From Lates calcarifer (Eukaryota; Chordata; Actinopteri; Centropomidae), in contig NC_066833.1 of assembly GCF_001640805.2 (NCBI RefSeq), positions 6,223,456-6,287,455 on the forward strand: 64,000 nt of DNA. The letters run 5' to 3'. Of this stretch, positions 26,901 through 36,087 are shown in pieces. The notes under the pieces are model-generated. The model searched no databases and had not been told where the DNA came from. It saw nothing but the letters and a program-made list of their open reading frames with translations. Each line of letters starts with the position of its first letter. The stretch's first letter is position 1. The translations under genes were made by a program, and so were the position numbers.

Positions 26901-28826
26901 GAAAGAGAGGACACAAGCTATCCAGAGGTAGGAACACTCTCCTCAAATCTGATTTAATACCAAAATCCTGTTGTTAACTTAACTACTGTCTCTGTCTCAC
27001 AAGCCAACACACAGACACAAATCGCACGGAATCTCATTATGCAGCTGGGAGACAAATTAAAGGAAAGACCTGAATAAATGAGCCCCAACACCTTAGTGTA
27101 GTACTTTGTTGGTTTTTCCTTTAATTACACACTGTTTATGTCTAGAAAGAAAAAGATGGAGAGAGAGGGGGCATTGCCATAAGATCCAAAAGCAACAAGC
27201 TGAATTCTTTTTGCTTTTATAAAATAAAAAACAAGTAATGTGAAAGCAACAATGAAAATGTTAGTGGAGAAATTCCTATTGAGCCTGAGATCAGTAAACA
27301 AGATAGTAACAAACACACACACACACACACACACAGAACAAGATGTTTTTTGGTGGTTGTTGTAGTCATTTATCATCTTTCCATTTGTTCTATCTTTTCT
27401 TTCTTCTTTTTCTCCATCACTCTCTCTCAGGTTGCTCCACCTCCTGCCGAGTGACAACCTGCTTCTGCTGCGACATGTGATTGCCATACTGCACTGTATC
27501 CAAGGCAACGCCCATGACAACCAAATGAATGCCTTCAACCTGTCTGTCTGCATCGCTCCCAGCATGCTTTGGGCTCCGGCGCCAACCACCCCCGAGATGG
27601 AGGGGGAGAGCACCAAGAAGGTGAGGATGAACACACATGCACACACAATATGGAGATATATCCCTAGATATATAAAGATATCCCTAAGATATCAAATGAG
27701 AATTAGTGTGCTTTGGAGATGCTGCTAGGCAGATTCATTTACCTTCAGACAGAGCCAGACTAGCTATTTCCCTTTTTTCTGGTCTTTTTGCTAAACTAAG
27801 CTAACCGACAGCTGGCTCCAGGTTCGTCTTGAATGTACAGACGTCAGACTGGTGTCAGTCTTCTCATCTAACTCCTAGCAAAATGTCAAACTGAACAATG
27901 CTCTGAATACACTGAGCTGCTACAGGACTGTGTATGTGTACGTTAGAATAGTTTGCTGAGACAGTGTGCAAACTCACATTTAACATTTAACATTTCAGTC
28001 GAATAACAGAGGCAAACTGCTTTAGCACAATTGTGTATATATGAAGCACATGTGAGCAGACAGACAGGCGAGAGTTTGACAGACAGATAAGAAATTGCCC
28101 ATATGCTCACACTTGTACATACTGTATGTGCACATGCATGTTAATATGCACACACTACCTCTGTCAGCCTGAGAACCATTTGTCAGAAGACTGAAGGTTT
28201 CCCTGTGGATGTGAGCATTGACCTTTGAGCAGGAGCTGACCCACTAACATGCAGCTGTAACACACACACACTAAACTAGTCTAACACTCACACACTCAGT
28301 CACGTTCACATGTCATCACTGACAATCAGCTAAAATCACAACATTCTTACTCTCTGCTGAGCTTGAAATCCTAGAACTTAGAGAAAAGCTTCACAGTTTC
28401 ATGCTGACTTATTCCTAAGCACGCAGGAAAACATATGTATCTAGTTTATCACTTAGGGAATTGTGTCACCGTTAAAGGGTAATGTGAAATGAGTACAACA
28501 ACAGTTAGTAGTAGTTTTTCGTAAGAGTTTGTAGTGATCATCGTGTGAATCATTTCTGATGCTAAATAGTGAGGCAACATTACTGACTCTTTCTCCTCTC
28601 ATATCTTGGTCAGCCAGGCTAACCTGAAATGATTTAATTCCACAGCAGTAGCTGCAGCAGCCAGAGCCTACAGAGGAAGCCCACCATAGCCCATCATATA
28701 ATCACTAAGACATAAAGCATACAAAGCTTTTGGATTTGTGGTCTATTTGGAATGTTACAGTTATTGAGTTACACAGAATCTCTGTGGGTGGCTGGTTTGC
28801 TTATCTTTTCAAATGTATCTGTGTGT

Positions 28827-28882
<56 letters not shown>

Positions 28883-31800
28883 CTTTGGGGTGGCTGAAGT
28901 TCATTGTGAAAACATGCAAAGAATTTCCTACAGAATCCTGAGGCCAAGTGTGTGTTTTAGCAGAAAATTGTGTCGCTGAAACACCCCTCTCTTTCTCTCT
29001 TTACACATACACAAACACTTGTCAGTGCAAGTACCCTCAGCACCCACAAATACCTAAATATCTCTTTCACAAATACTCCCCTGATAACACTTTCCCTCTC
29101 GCACACTGCTTGTTTGTGTGTGCGCCCTGAGCACAGGCGGCCTTTTTCTGGGAAAAAAAAAAACTTTAAAAAATAACAAAGTGAGATTTCAACATTTCCC
29201 CCCTTGCGGTCAGGACCAAGGGCCAATTTAAACTAGCGTGGGCCCCTGGCCGTGTAATGGCTAGTTTCCAACCTGGTCTGGAGACACGTGAATGCTCAGT
29301 TTCAGCCAATTCAGTTTAGTCTCTGTGTTCCTCCTACTTTCATGCAGCATATAATTTAAATGTTTTTGGCTGAACGTGGCTGTTTAAGAGCTTCTGGGTT
29401 AAAAACAGCTTTAGCTTGTGCACTACTTAAGATGGAGACAGAGAGACAAATCATTCAAAACAAAGTTGTTTTTCTTTCAAGCCTGAGGAAGAGACAGAAA
29501 AGTGACACATGGGCAGCTACATAGAATTTCTTTGCAGGTTGCTGGATATGTGTGTTGACTGATGACATCAGAAATTACCCACTAACACACAGCTGTGACA
29601 TTTGTTAACATACACACACACATACACACCCATGCCCATGTGCAGATCGTGTATATGCTCTTTGTATCCTGCAGTGGTATTGTACATTCTCAACCTGCGT
29701 TCATACTACAGATAAATATTTTGTCAAGGATATACAGCACTCAGTTAAAAGAGAGTTTAAGATAACACCCCACTGAGTTAAAGAAAAAGAAACAGCTCTG
29801 AATAGGTGTTGATGGATGGCTGAGTGAAAGTCTTGTGGATACCCACAGGCTTTTTCTAACAGTGCCTTGCATCACAACCAGCCCTCTCTGACTGACAGTG
29901 AGGAATGCTGCAGGAAAGAAAGGAGTGAATCAAGAGAGGGAAGTAGAAAGGGAAACTAAAGAGAGATGAGGAGGGCAAAAATTAAAGTGGTGAACACAAT
30001 GAAATGAAAACAGAAAGGAAGAAATAAGAAGACTTTTATTTCAGTGATATATAATGAGTTGTGTAATCAACATGTTGTGCACATATTGTACAGTAACTAA
30101 AAAGTGGCATCTCACACTTTCAGACATAACAGCCAAGAAATGTAATTATGGATTTGGGTCCAATTTAGCTGCTTCAGGTGTCTGCTGTTTGAGACTGTCC
30201 TCAACAACAGCACTGGTGATACTGTAGGTGTAGTTTGGAACTGCTTCACGTAGAAATATGGAAATTAGAATAAAACAGCTTTACTCTATTGAAGATAATT
30301 GAATCTCCCCCCAAACCCACTGAAATGGCTCTGTGCTTTTTCAAATGGTATATGAAGGAGGACAGTGAAAGAAGATGTAGTGGTTACATACCTGTAGACT
30401 TAAGTGGTGTCAGCCATGTTGTTAGCAATGAGGAATAGATGCAGCTGCAGATGCAGAGCAGAGAATTACCCATAATCCAAGAGAAGTGTGGCTTCAGGGC
30501 TTTCATACAGCCATCATTAGCACATGTGGCATCTGAAGAGAAATAAGCCGTGTACGTGCAGACATGATAAAACCAGGAGGAACATGATGCATTTGCTCTC
30601 TGGTAACAACTATATGGGATTAGCTGTGCCTGATTGCTAGAATGAAATTACTGTGAACCTCATTAAGTTACATAACTCTGAAAATGCAGCTCTCATCTCC
30701 TATCATCTGCCAGGTGAAATGAGAACAAATGGACCATCAGTGGTCGTTTTAGTTCACTGCTAAAAAAAAATCTCCATCTTATCAAGAAACAGATTTTTAT
30801 GGGAAATAGCATCATTGCAGAAAGTAAGACTCTCTCAATCAAGAAAAAAGCAACAAAATGGGGGACATATTACTTAAAATAAGAAAAATCATCTGCCAAT
30901 GGCACAGTAAACAACTTTTAAGATAAAACAGATAATTGTTTTATCATTTCTTTTAAGAAAATAACACTTTTATAACTTTATAATATGAAAACAACTTTAC
31001 AGTGTAGCCTGGGTGTGCACTGTTTAGCCAGACAGACTCCTCCTTTTAGCACTGACTCATTAAATGCATGTGGAAACCATACACACATAAGAACAGACAA
31101 CATCTGGCCTACAAACAAACAAACTAAAGTCTGTTTTCCATAGTGTCACAACGGAAGGATGATGGCAGGAAAAACCAACTCATTTATAAACACAACAGGC
31201 AGATTTCAGTGGAAACTTTCTGGTTCTGGTGTTAGCCGACTATTTGTGTCATAGGACGTCATGTGTTTAGTAAATTTTGTCTGTTTAGTTTAAAAGGCAG
31301 TGGTTTCAGCCAAGTAATGCGATTTGTTTGAGGACAGATTCCAACTGAGCTGATAATACCCATAAAGCACAGACACTGTAAGTATGTTTCAAAACTGAAC
31401 TGGTGTTGACTCTTTGTAAAAGCAGACAGTTCATACTGGAAGCCACTGCATTCGTAGTGGTGATTTGGGGTATTTGTTCCTAAATTTGATGACAAATATA
31501 GTAATAAACATGATCTTAGAAGATCATAAAAGGTTGTGCTTTCAGAAAAGTTTCAGTCAAAAACTCCTATGGTGGATTTATCTGACATTCCCAATGGTGG
31601 TCATTCAACAAGCATTTGAGCAAGTGATAATCAAAGCCAATACATGATGTCATATATTATTATCAAGGACATTATCCAGGACTGGGAAGGGGGAGTTTGA
31701 TGTTTTCTTGGTCGGTGTGGAATGCAAATACTTGTGTGGGGGATGGAGGGTCGACATTAGTGCAAACAAATGAACCCAAACTTTTCTCAGAATGATAATA

Positions 31801-31977
31801 ATGGACACACACACAAAAAACAACTTTTGACAGCTGATTGGAACTGATATCACAAAGTTATTTGGGTCACAATGTCATGAAATGAAGAGAGCAGTAGCTA
31901 CAGTACAACACACTAGTTTGAGCGCACCATTATATCTAATCTAATCAATGTTAAAATGTTCATTAGGCAGTGTGAAT

Positions 31978-32008
<31 letters not shown>

Positions 32009-35000
32009 CCATTAAATGTGAGTTTAATTTGTGCTGACATAGACACTTTGGAAACTGCATGTTTGCTAAAGTTTGGCTGCTTCCCAGAGGAGCTGCTTCA
32101 ACAAATGAAGTTCTGCATAAACAGAATTACACCTTCATCCAACTGTATAACAATGAAAACAAATTGTCAGCAGCTGCGGTGAAGCAAAGAAAAGTCAAAA
32201 GAGTCCATGCTATAACTTGTTTGTCATGCTGCATCCTGTAGGTGTGTGAGCTGGTCCACTTCCTCATAGAGAACTGCAGCAGCGTCCTGGGAGAAGACAT
32301 CACCTTGCTGTTCAGAAACTTCAGCCAGAAGAGCAACAACAGTGACCATGGATCAGGTAAATACAGAGGAGAAGAGAGAAAACATAAAATCCACTTGAGT
32401 ATATGGTATAGTATAAGCATATAGCATATAAAATGAAACTGAAAATGATCAGAATACAGATAGTTTGATTGAGTTGTTTTGGAGATGGAGGCCAAGTCTG
32501 TGGATTTGGCTTACACTTAGAGTTCCTAGTTCTCTTCTATTATTAAACCACTGAAATGTCATGGACAGTCTCCATCACATCATTTATATCAGCTCATAAT
32601 CCCTAACAATGACATTACTTATTCATCTCTGTTACATAGACTTGTGGAGATTAAGGGGTTGAGAAGGGCTGAGTCAGTAACATAACAGGGATATTTTGTG
32701 TGCAAAATCTTCAACAGAAACAACATTAACTTCTGAGCATTCTACATTATTTTCTACCTGATCAACAATTTGATTTTTAAATCACACTGACAAGACATTT
32801 TTAAAAATCCCTCAATGTAACAAGCATAAATTGTTAATTGGGATTGTACATAAAACTGCCATTTTTGCATTTTTTAAAAATCAGTTCTTATAATACATGC
32901 AATGAATGTGCACAACTAAGTCTGTAAATCAAAGATATCTCAGAATATTTCCTTGTAGCTGTCACATTAATTATGAAGGTCACAGTCAAGGTCAAAGTCT
33001 TAAACAAAGAGTGTGTGATTGTGTGTGTGTGTGGCTGAACAACAGAGCCTTGCTTTGTTTTTTGAAAGTGTACTAACAATGCTTCAGTGTGCTACACCTA
33101 AAAAAAATCTAAGGTGGTTTAAGTAGAGTGAGACTTGCTCACCATGAGTGTGTATGTATGCAGCTGAATGGCTGAGGCTCTTTCAAGCCTGTTGATTGGG
33201 GTCAGCAGATCGACCTGCTGTAATTTCAGTGATTGCCAGGGTCATAGGTGCTGATTAACACAGCACTGAATCTCCTCATTCATAAATACCACCAACTTTC
33301 TTCCTCGCTCTATAAATAACCAGCCGAGGTCAAGGAGCACACAGCAGGATGGCACTTTGTCCTCTGTTGTCTTTGTCTCCAGCAGTGAACTGTGACTTTG
33401 TTCATTCAGCCCAGGGGTCAAGATTCGATCTTAACTTCTCTCAGATTGCTCTCACTTTTTGAGCTTTGTGGATGGAGTTTCTACCAGCACAAAGCAACAG
33501 AATTTATAGTATGGATTTGATGCTTTCATTGCATTTTGCTCTAGGTTGCTGTGTAAATAAATTAAGTTTGGTATTCTTCAATGTGGACTGCTAATTTTGG
33601 TAGGTAGTGGGTGGAGAAACTAAATTGCAGGAATCTTGCATGAAAGCTTTATAATTGAAGGGCTACTTCACCATTACAGGAAGACTGGCAAGGAAAGTCT
33701 TTATGTATTTTATGTTTAATTTTTTGCTAAATTATTGTGTTTTTCTGTGTATTTTTGTATTACATTATATTGATCTAAATTTTCAAACAATTCCACAGTT
33801 TACCACTTGCTTAACCATGTCTCATAATAATATTATTTCTCTCTTCTTTCTTATTTTGCTTCATCTTCCTTTATCACCCACTCTTTCTATCCTTCTCTTC
33901 CAAGATGTGTCGTCCTTCCAGATGAATGACTCGTCCTATGACAGTCTGGAGAATGAGCTGAATGATGACCCTGAGTCTCCCTACCAGGAGCAGCTGCCTC
34001 TCCGTGACAAAGACAAGCCGGACAGCCGCAGCCGTGACTCCGTCATTACTCTCAGTGACTGCGACCCTGATCCCGACCCTGAGGCCAACCTCCTACTGCA
34101 GCTCCCCCCGCTGGCCAGACCAAGGAGGTTCAGTCCTGCAGTTCGACAGCCCCGCACCCGCCAGGCCAATGGCCTGTTGCAGGGTCCCAGGAGGCTGAGG
34201 AGGAGTTCGGAGCCTGCCTTGGCCCTAGCAAGCACACCACCGCCAGGCACAGTGACAGCTCATGCTAACCATCACCTGCCAGTAAGGAAAGCAAGTTATG
34301 ATGCTGCCATGGAAGGGGAAGGAGAGGAGGATGAGGATGAGGTGTTTCTGGAGCAGGGGCTGAATGGGCTACAGCTGAAGGAAGAGGGAGAGAGTGGATG
34401 TGAGAAGGGAGGAGCCAAAGTCCAGAGTGGTGGGTGGAGGAAGGTAAAGCATGCCCCTCCACCTCCATTGCGACTAGATGCCAGCTGTTCCAGTCTGTCA
34501 TCACCAGCAACCTCACCCACAGGTTCCTCCCTCAGCTCTTTAGACTCCGCCTTCTCACAGTATTCTACTGACTATGCCACCAATGGAGTGATGCCATTGG
34601 CTGAACCAGCTCCTCTCTCCCCTCTCTATCCTGGACGGCCACAGCTGTCACCCAGGGGCTCCCCACCTCAGAGGGAAGCCACGCCTCATTTTCCACAGCC
34701 CACTCAGCCCCCACGGACCAGCCAAACCACCTCCCATCCCCATGGCCTCCATCCTAACACATGGCTCAAGAGAGACCGCCGCCTGTCACTAAAGCAGCCT
34801 GATAATGGACACACAGAAGAGGACTTGCCTGTGGTAAATGGGAAAATCCACCCAACCAGTAATGGCTACTCTGTCGGTGCCCAGGAGACTGTGGTCATGA
34901 ATCGAAACTGCCAACTGGAGATCCAGCAGCCCTCCGTCCTACCAGCAGGCTCTGCTGCAGCTGCAGCACAGCCGCTCCCCTTTCTACAAAGGGACAGAGA

Positions 35001-35617
35001 AACCCCTGACAGTCAGAGAGCTGAGGCAGCTCCACGACCAGACCTGTACCTACAGACCCCCAATCTCAGCCTCTCATAACAACCCCAAACCACCCACTGG
35101 AAGTGAAGTCACACAAACGCTGGCTGGAAATGAGTGTGTGCAGCCCCCACAGGGTGTTTTCTATGGACAGAGCTCCACCACTCTGGTCCTCCAGAGGCAA
35201 AAGTCTCACTCTCTAACTCCGGCCATAGAGGGACACAGAGGGAGAAAGACCCTTCCCCTCCCTCGCAGAGCATCTGAACCTTCCAAAGTCACTGCAAACT
35301 CTAACCTCTCCTCCAGCCACACCCTGGACAGACATCGCATTTCTAAGGGTCAGACCAAAGATGGTGGCCTGAGGGTGTCAGATGTGGAGCCCAACCACGC
35401 TGAACCACGCTTCTGTCTCTCTCCCTCTGCCACCAGGGCTGTAAGGGACTACTTTTCCTCACAGGATCAGGAGGATGCAGACGCCTGCTTGCGGAGGAGT
35501 CAGGAGGTGGCTCTAGCTATTGTCCAGGGGAAGAGGGAGTGGCAGAGCAGGCGGTGCAGTGACCCACGAGTGGACGACTTTGAACAGCTTTTTTTTGCAG
35601 AAGAGTCTTACGTGTAA
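5861..35617 (+). CDS. arhgap20: Rho GTPase-activating protein 20 (whole gene, 15 coding exons)
   Basis: ARHGAP20 stimulates GTP hydrolysis by Rho-family GTPases and in mammals is linked to Rap1 signalling through its RA domain and to neurite outgrowth (family knowledge). Spliced coding blocks are 5861-5953, 9144-9229, 16902-17078, 18383-18532, 19203-19244, 19387-19471, 19624-19701, 20110-20176, 20774-20983, 24737-24927, 25710-25874, 26818-26927, 27431-27620, 32242-32356 and 33905-35617. All introns are GT-AG and all phases join. The translation follows human ARHGAP20 as I recall it through the N-terminus, PH, RA and RhoGAP domains and into the tail. Exons 1-14 give 1759 coding bases. As written, the frame stops at 35079 (977 residues). 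If the tail shift is corrected by one base the product is about 1156 residues, close to the roughly 1190 of the human protein. The start at 5861 is chosen because M-E-x-M-S-P-Q-Q matches the mammalian N-terminus. A second in-frame ATG at 5870 has a better Kozak context (A at -3). Confidence 0.95.
8303..8330. repeat. A28 homopolymer
   Basis: Uninterrupted run of 28 A in intron 1. Confidence 0.95.
8936..8970. repeat. (CA)n microsatellite
   Basis: About 17 perfect CA units in intron 1, 174 bases upstream of exon 2. Confidence 0.95.
9144..9229 (+). CDS. arhgap20: arhgap20 coding exon 2
   Basis: Encodes KMKTLAQRRQSAPSLVISKA and a Ser/Arg-rich end, closely matching the human KMKTLAERRRSAPSLILDKA segment. 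It holds the first R-x-x-S-x-P motif (RRQSAP, 9165-9182). Acceptor TATAG at 9139-9143, donor GTATGA at 9230. Ends with two bases of a codon (AG). Confidence 0.93.
10391..10424. repeat. (TG)n microsatellite
   Basis: TG units with one CT interruption, in intron 2. Confidence 0.9.
12323..12359. repeat. (TG)n microsatellite
   Basis: TG units with one CG interruption, in intron 2. Confidence 0.9.
12772..12794. repeat. T23 homopolymer
   Basis: Uninterrupted T run in intron 2. Confidence 0.93.
14452..14472. repeat. (GT)n microsatellite
   Basis: About 10 perfect GT units in intron 2. Confidence 0.92.
16902..17078 (+). CDS. arhgap20: arhgap20 coding exon 3 (PH domain, first part)
   Basis: Opens with the base that completes Arg, then runs through a Cys/Ser-rich linker into the PH core, including GLQTQERHLFLFTDTLLVAK. 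This matches the human GLQRQERHLFLFNDLFVVAK, the beta-strand region of the PH domain that binds phosphoinositides in this family. Acceptor CCCCCAG, donor GTAAGT. Covers roughly residues 60-119. Confidence 0.95.
17079..18382 (+). other. arhgap20 intron 3
   Basis: 1.3-kb intron with consensus GTAAGT donor and TTTTTTTCAG acceptor. It carries short GT- and CA-rich patches and nothing else recognisable. Confidence 0.88.
18383..18532 (+). CDS. arhgap20: arhgap20 coding exon 4 (PH domain, middle)
   Basis: Encodes the middle of the PH domain, including MWTANCMEEVCEG and SFVMGWPTCNCVATF. Human ARHGAP20 has MWTASCVDEVGEG and SFVLGWPTVNFVATF at the same place. Intron phases match on both sides (one base in, two bases out). 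Confidence 0.95.
18533..19202 (+). other. arhgap20 intron 4
   Basis: 670-base intron, GTACAT donor and CTCTTCAG acceptor. A CA/GC-rich patch around 18950-19080 gives overlapping chance open frames on both strands. Confidence 0.88.
19203..19244 (+). CDS. arhgap20: arhgap20 coding exon 5 (PH C-terminal helix)
   Basis: A 42-base exon encoding SSEEHKDKWLALIKR/S, equivalent to human SSPEQKDKWLSLLQR, the C-terminal alpha-helix of the PH domain with its conserved Trp. Acceptor CTCTTCAG, donor GTAAAT. Confidence 0.94.
19387..19471 (+). CDS. arhgap20: arhgap20 coding exon 6 (RA domain start)
   Basis: Encodes an acidic/basic linker and IPLKIFAKDIGNCAY, identical to the human motif apart from neighbouring residues. 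This begins the Ras-associating region. Acceptor ACTCAG, donor GTAAGA; ends in phase 0. Confidence 0.95.
19624..19701 (+). CDS. arhgap20: arhgap20 coding exon 7 (RA domain)
   Basis: 26 codons, AKTLAVSNNDSTTDVIRMAL onward, corresponding to human SKTITVMNSDTANEVINMSL. The ubiquitin-like beta-hairpin and first helix of an RA fold are expected here. Donor GTGAGT, phase 0 at both ends. Confidence 0.94.
20110..20176 (+). CDS. arhgap20: arhgap20 coding exon 8 (RA domain)
   Basis: Encodes GCVKDHRLWVSSSKDD followed by PPYPLIG, matching human ERDYQLWVNSGKEE and APYPLIG. Acceptor TGTCTAG, donor GTGAGC. Confidence 0.95.
20774..20983 (+). CDS. arhgap20: arhgap20 coding exon 9 (RA domain end and linker)
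   Basis: Begins H-E-F-P-F-S-I-K-M-S-H-I-R, matching human HEYPYGIKMSHLR, then a Gly-rich insert longer than the human one, then the conserved CQFILKPSK. Acceptor CATTTAG, donor GTAAGA. The Gly-rich loop (about 20819-20860) looks like a lineage-specific expansion. Confidence 0.94.
21215..21235. repeat. A21 homopolymer
   Basis: Uninterrupted A run in intron 9. Confidence 0.93.
23627..23880 (+). mobile_element. MITE-like fish repeat, copy 1
   Basis: Starts AGGGATGCAGTTAATGATTA, continues with ATTAATCAATTA-type A/T palindromic blocks, then an internal part including GTCTTCAAATTGCCTGTTTT and GATGCTGAAACCAGCAAATG. This is the layout of a very common non-autonomous fish DNA transposon with terminal repeats rich in ATTAATCGATTA. 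I recognise the family by pattern only and cannot name its superfamily with confidence. The right terminus is not clear. It is old: the ATCGAT cores are mutated. Confidence 0.6.
24737..24927 (+). CDS. arhgap20: arhgap20 coding exon 10 (linker into RhoGAP)
   Basis: Encodes KSFKRKRSLINWPFWRGSNT and a Ser/Pro segment ending in LPKPVM, matching human KTFKRRRSIINWAFWRGSST and LPKPVL. It leads into the RhoGAP domain. Acceptor CTCTGCAG, donor GTGAGC; 63 full codons after the split one. Confidence 0.95.
25710..25874 (+). CDS. arhgap20: arhgap20 coding exon 11 (RhoGAP, arginine finger)
   Basis: 55 codons. The GVFRRSAGAKACRELRDRL segment contains the RhoGAP arginine finger, the first Arg of GVFRR at about residue 411, which inserts into the GTPase active site in this family. 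Human has GIFRQSANVKSCRELKEKL. Acceptor is a C7 tract then AG; donor GTAACA. Confidence 0.96.
25875..26817 (+). other. arhgap20 intron 11
   Basis: 943-base intron. It starts with a CA-rich patch (25877-25910) that lets the exon 11 frame run on as a chance extension; the rest is AT-rich, with nothing recognisable. Confidence 0.88.
26818..26927 (+). CDS. arhgap20: arhgap20 coding exon 12 (RhoGAP)
   Basis: Encodes DFLRNIPGSVLCVDLYDQWM and an acidic/Gly-rich end, matching human DFLRNIPGSIFSSDLYDHWV. The conserved L-R-x-x-P of RhoGAP domains is present. Acceptor CATAAAG, donor GTAGGA. Confidence 0.95.
27313..27334. repeat. (AC)n microsatellite
   Basis: About 11 AC units in intron 12. Confidence 0.92.
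27431..27620 (+). CDS. arhgap20: arhgap20 coding exon 13 (RhoGAP core)
   Basis: Encodes LLHLLPSDNLLLLRHVIAIL and later NQMNAFNLSVCIAPSMLW. The N-M-x-x-x-N-L-x-x-x-x-A-P-S block is the RhoGAP signature, with the Asn that contacts the GTPase present. Acceptor CTCTCTCAG, donor GTGAGG; phase 0 at the 3' end. Confidence 0.96.
27725..27895 (+). mobile_element. Dispersed fish repeat (unclassified)
   Basis: Reads TTCAGACAGAGCCAGACTAG, then a CTAAACTAAGCTAACC block and CTTCTCATCTAACTCCTAGC followed by CAAAATGTCAAACT. This wording recurs throughout teleost introns and is recognised from memory as a short dispersed repeat; class and boundaries are uncertain. Confidence 0.55.
28820..28880. repeat. Long (GT)n microsatellite
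   Basis: About 30 GT units with one AT interruption near 28831, the longest dinucleotide tract in the window. Intron 13. Confidence 0.95.
31980..32008. repeat. (GT)n microsatellite
   Basis: 14 GT units in intron 13, about 230 bases upstream of exon 14. Confidence 0.94.
32242..32356 (+). CDS. arhgap20: arhgap20 coding exon 14 (RhoGAP end)
   Basis: Encodes VCELVHFLIENCSSVLGEDI and TLLFRNFSQK, matching human VSLLIQFLIENCLRIFGEEI and TSLFREVSV. This is the last helix of the RhoGAP domain. Acceptor CCTGTAG, donor GTAAAT; leaves one base (G) to open Asp in exon 15. Confidence 0.95.
32357..33904 (+). other. arhgap20 intron 14
   Basis: 1.55-kb intron with a pyrimidine-rich 3' end (33838-33903) before the AAG acceptor. 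An open frame entering exon 15 starts at 33655 but is intronic. Confidence 0.87.
33905..35617 (+). CDS. arhgap20: arhgap20 coding exon 15 (disordered tail, frame break inside)
   Basis: Large last exon. It opens with DVSSFQMNDSSYDSLENELN, nearly identical to human, then a Pro/Ser-rich, poorly ordered region, then SSLSSPATSPTGSSLSSLDS and AFSQ, again conserved. The first frame stops at TAA 35077-35079. The adjacent frame is open from 34901 through TAA 35615-35617. It encodes protein-like sequence (for example EKPLTVRELRQLHDQ at about 35000-35045, and RRASEP, SRRCSDP and the final EESYV). Both parts are clearly coding, so a net shift of one base lies near 34901-34922. Reading past one G of the pair at 34917-34918 would join them without losing residues. 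This may be a sequencing indel, a real frameshift allele or, less likely, an unrecognised 115-bp intron (34834-34948). Confidence 0.9.
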
Positions 35618-36081
35618 ATATGAACATTGTACAGGCAAACTGTGTATGAGAGACTGATATGTTCACCTGTATACAACTGTTGTCATTACTGATGTGATTT
35701 TATTTCTCCATAGACACCTTTTTCCTTCTGGCAGCAGTAGTTAGCCCAATACAGAAAGGTGTTGCAGTTTACTGTAATGGTACATCCAAGGTTTAAAATT
35801 GTAAAAGGTACAGATGCTCTTCCTGTTTCAGTGGTTCTTCTTATGGGCATAATCTGCATATTGTGACTGGCAGACAGTACACTGAAAAGTTTGAAGTTGT
35901 TGGTTATAATCAATAATATACTACAAAAGAAGTTTAAAAGTGTTTCCATGTATATGACAATGACATAACCTTATAGCATTACAGATGGGATCCTCAAAAA
36001 ATATTAGTATTGCATGATTCAGTGATTTGTTACAGCAAAGATGTAAATACACAGCCTGTACATCTGGATCTGTAAACAGTC

Positions 36082-36087
36082 ATTAAA
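36082..36087 (+). terminator. Proximal polyadenylation signal (ATTAAA)
   Basis: ATTAAA variant hexamer 465 bases after the distal stop codon, in an AT-rich context. Use is unproven. Confidence 0.35.

Larger units (their letters stand above)
27621..32241 (+). other. arhgap20 intron 13
   Basis: 4.6-kb intron, the longest after intron 2. It holds a dispersed fish repeat at 27725-27895 and long (GT)n tracts at 28820-28880 and 31980-32008. No extra exon is recognisable. Confidence 0.82.

Noticed and set aside
34265..34516. - strand frames under arhgap20 exon 15
   Set aside because: Shadows of the GC-rich, Pro/Ser-coding exon on the other strand.
34834..34948. 115-bp intron as the explanation for the exon 15 frame break
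   Set aside because: Formally valid (GT-AG and restores the frame) but the last exon of ARHGAP20 is not known to be split and the region it would remove looks coding in one frame or the other; kept only as an alternative.
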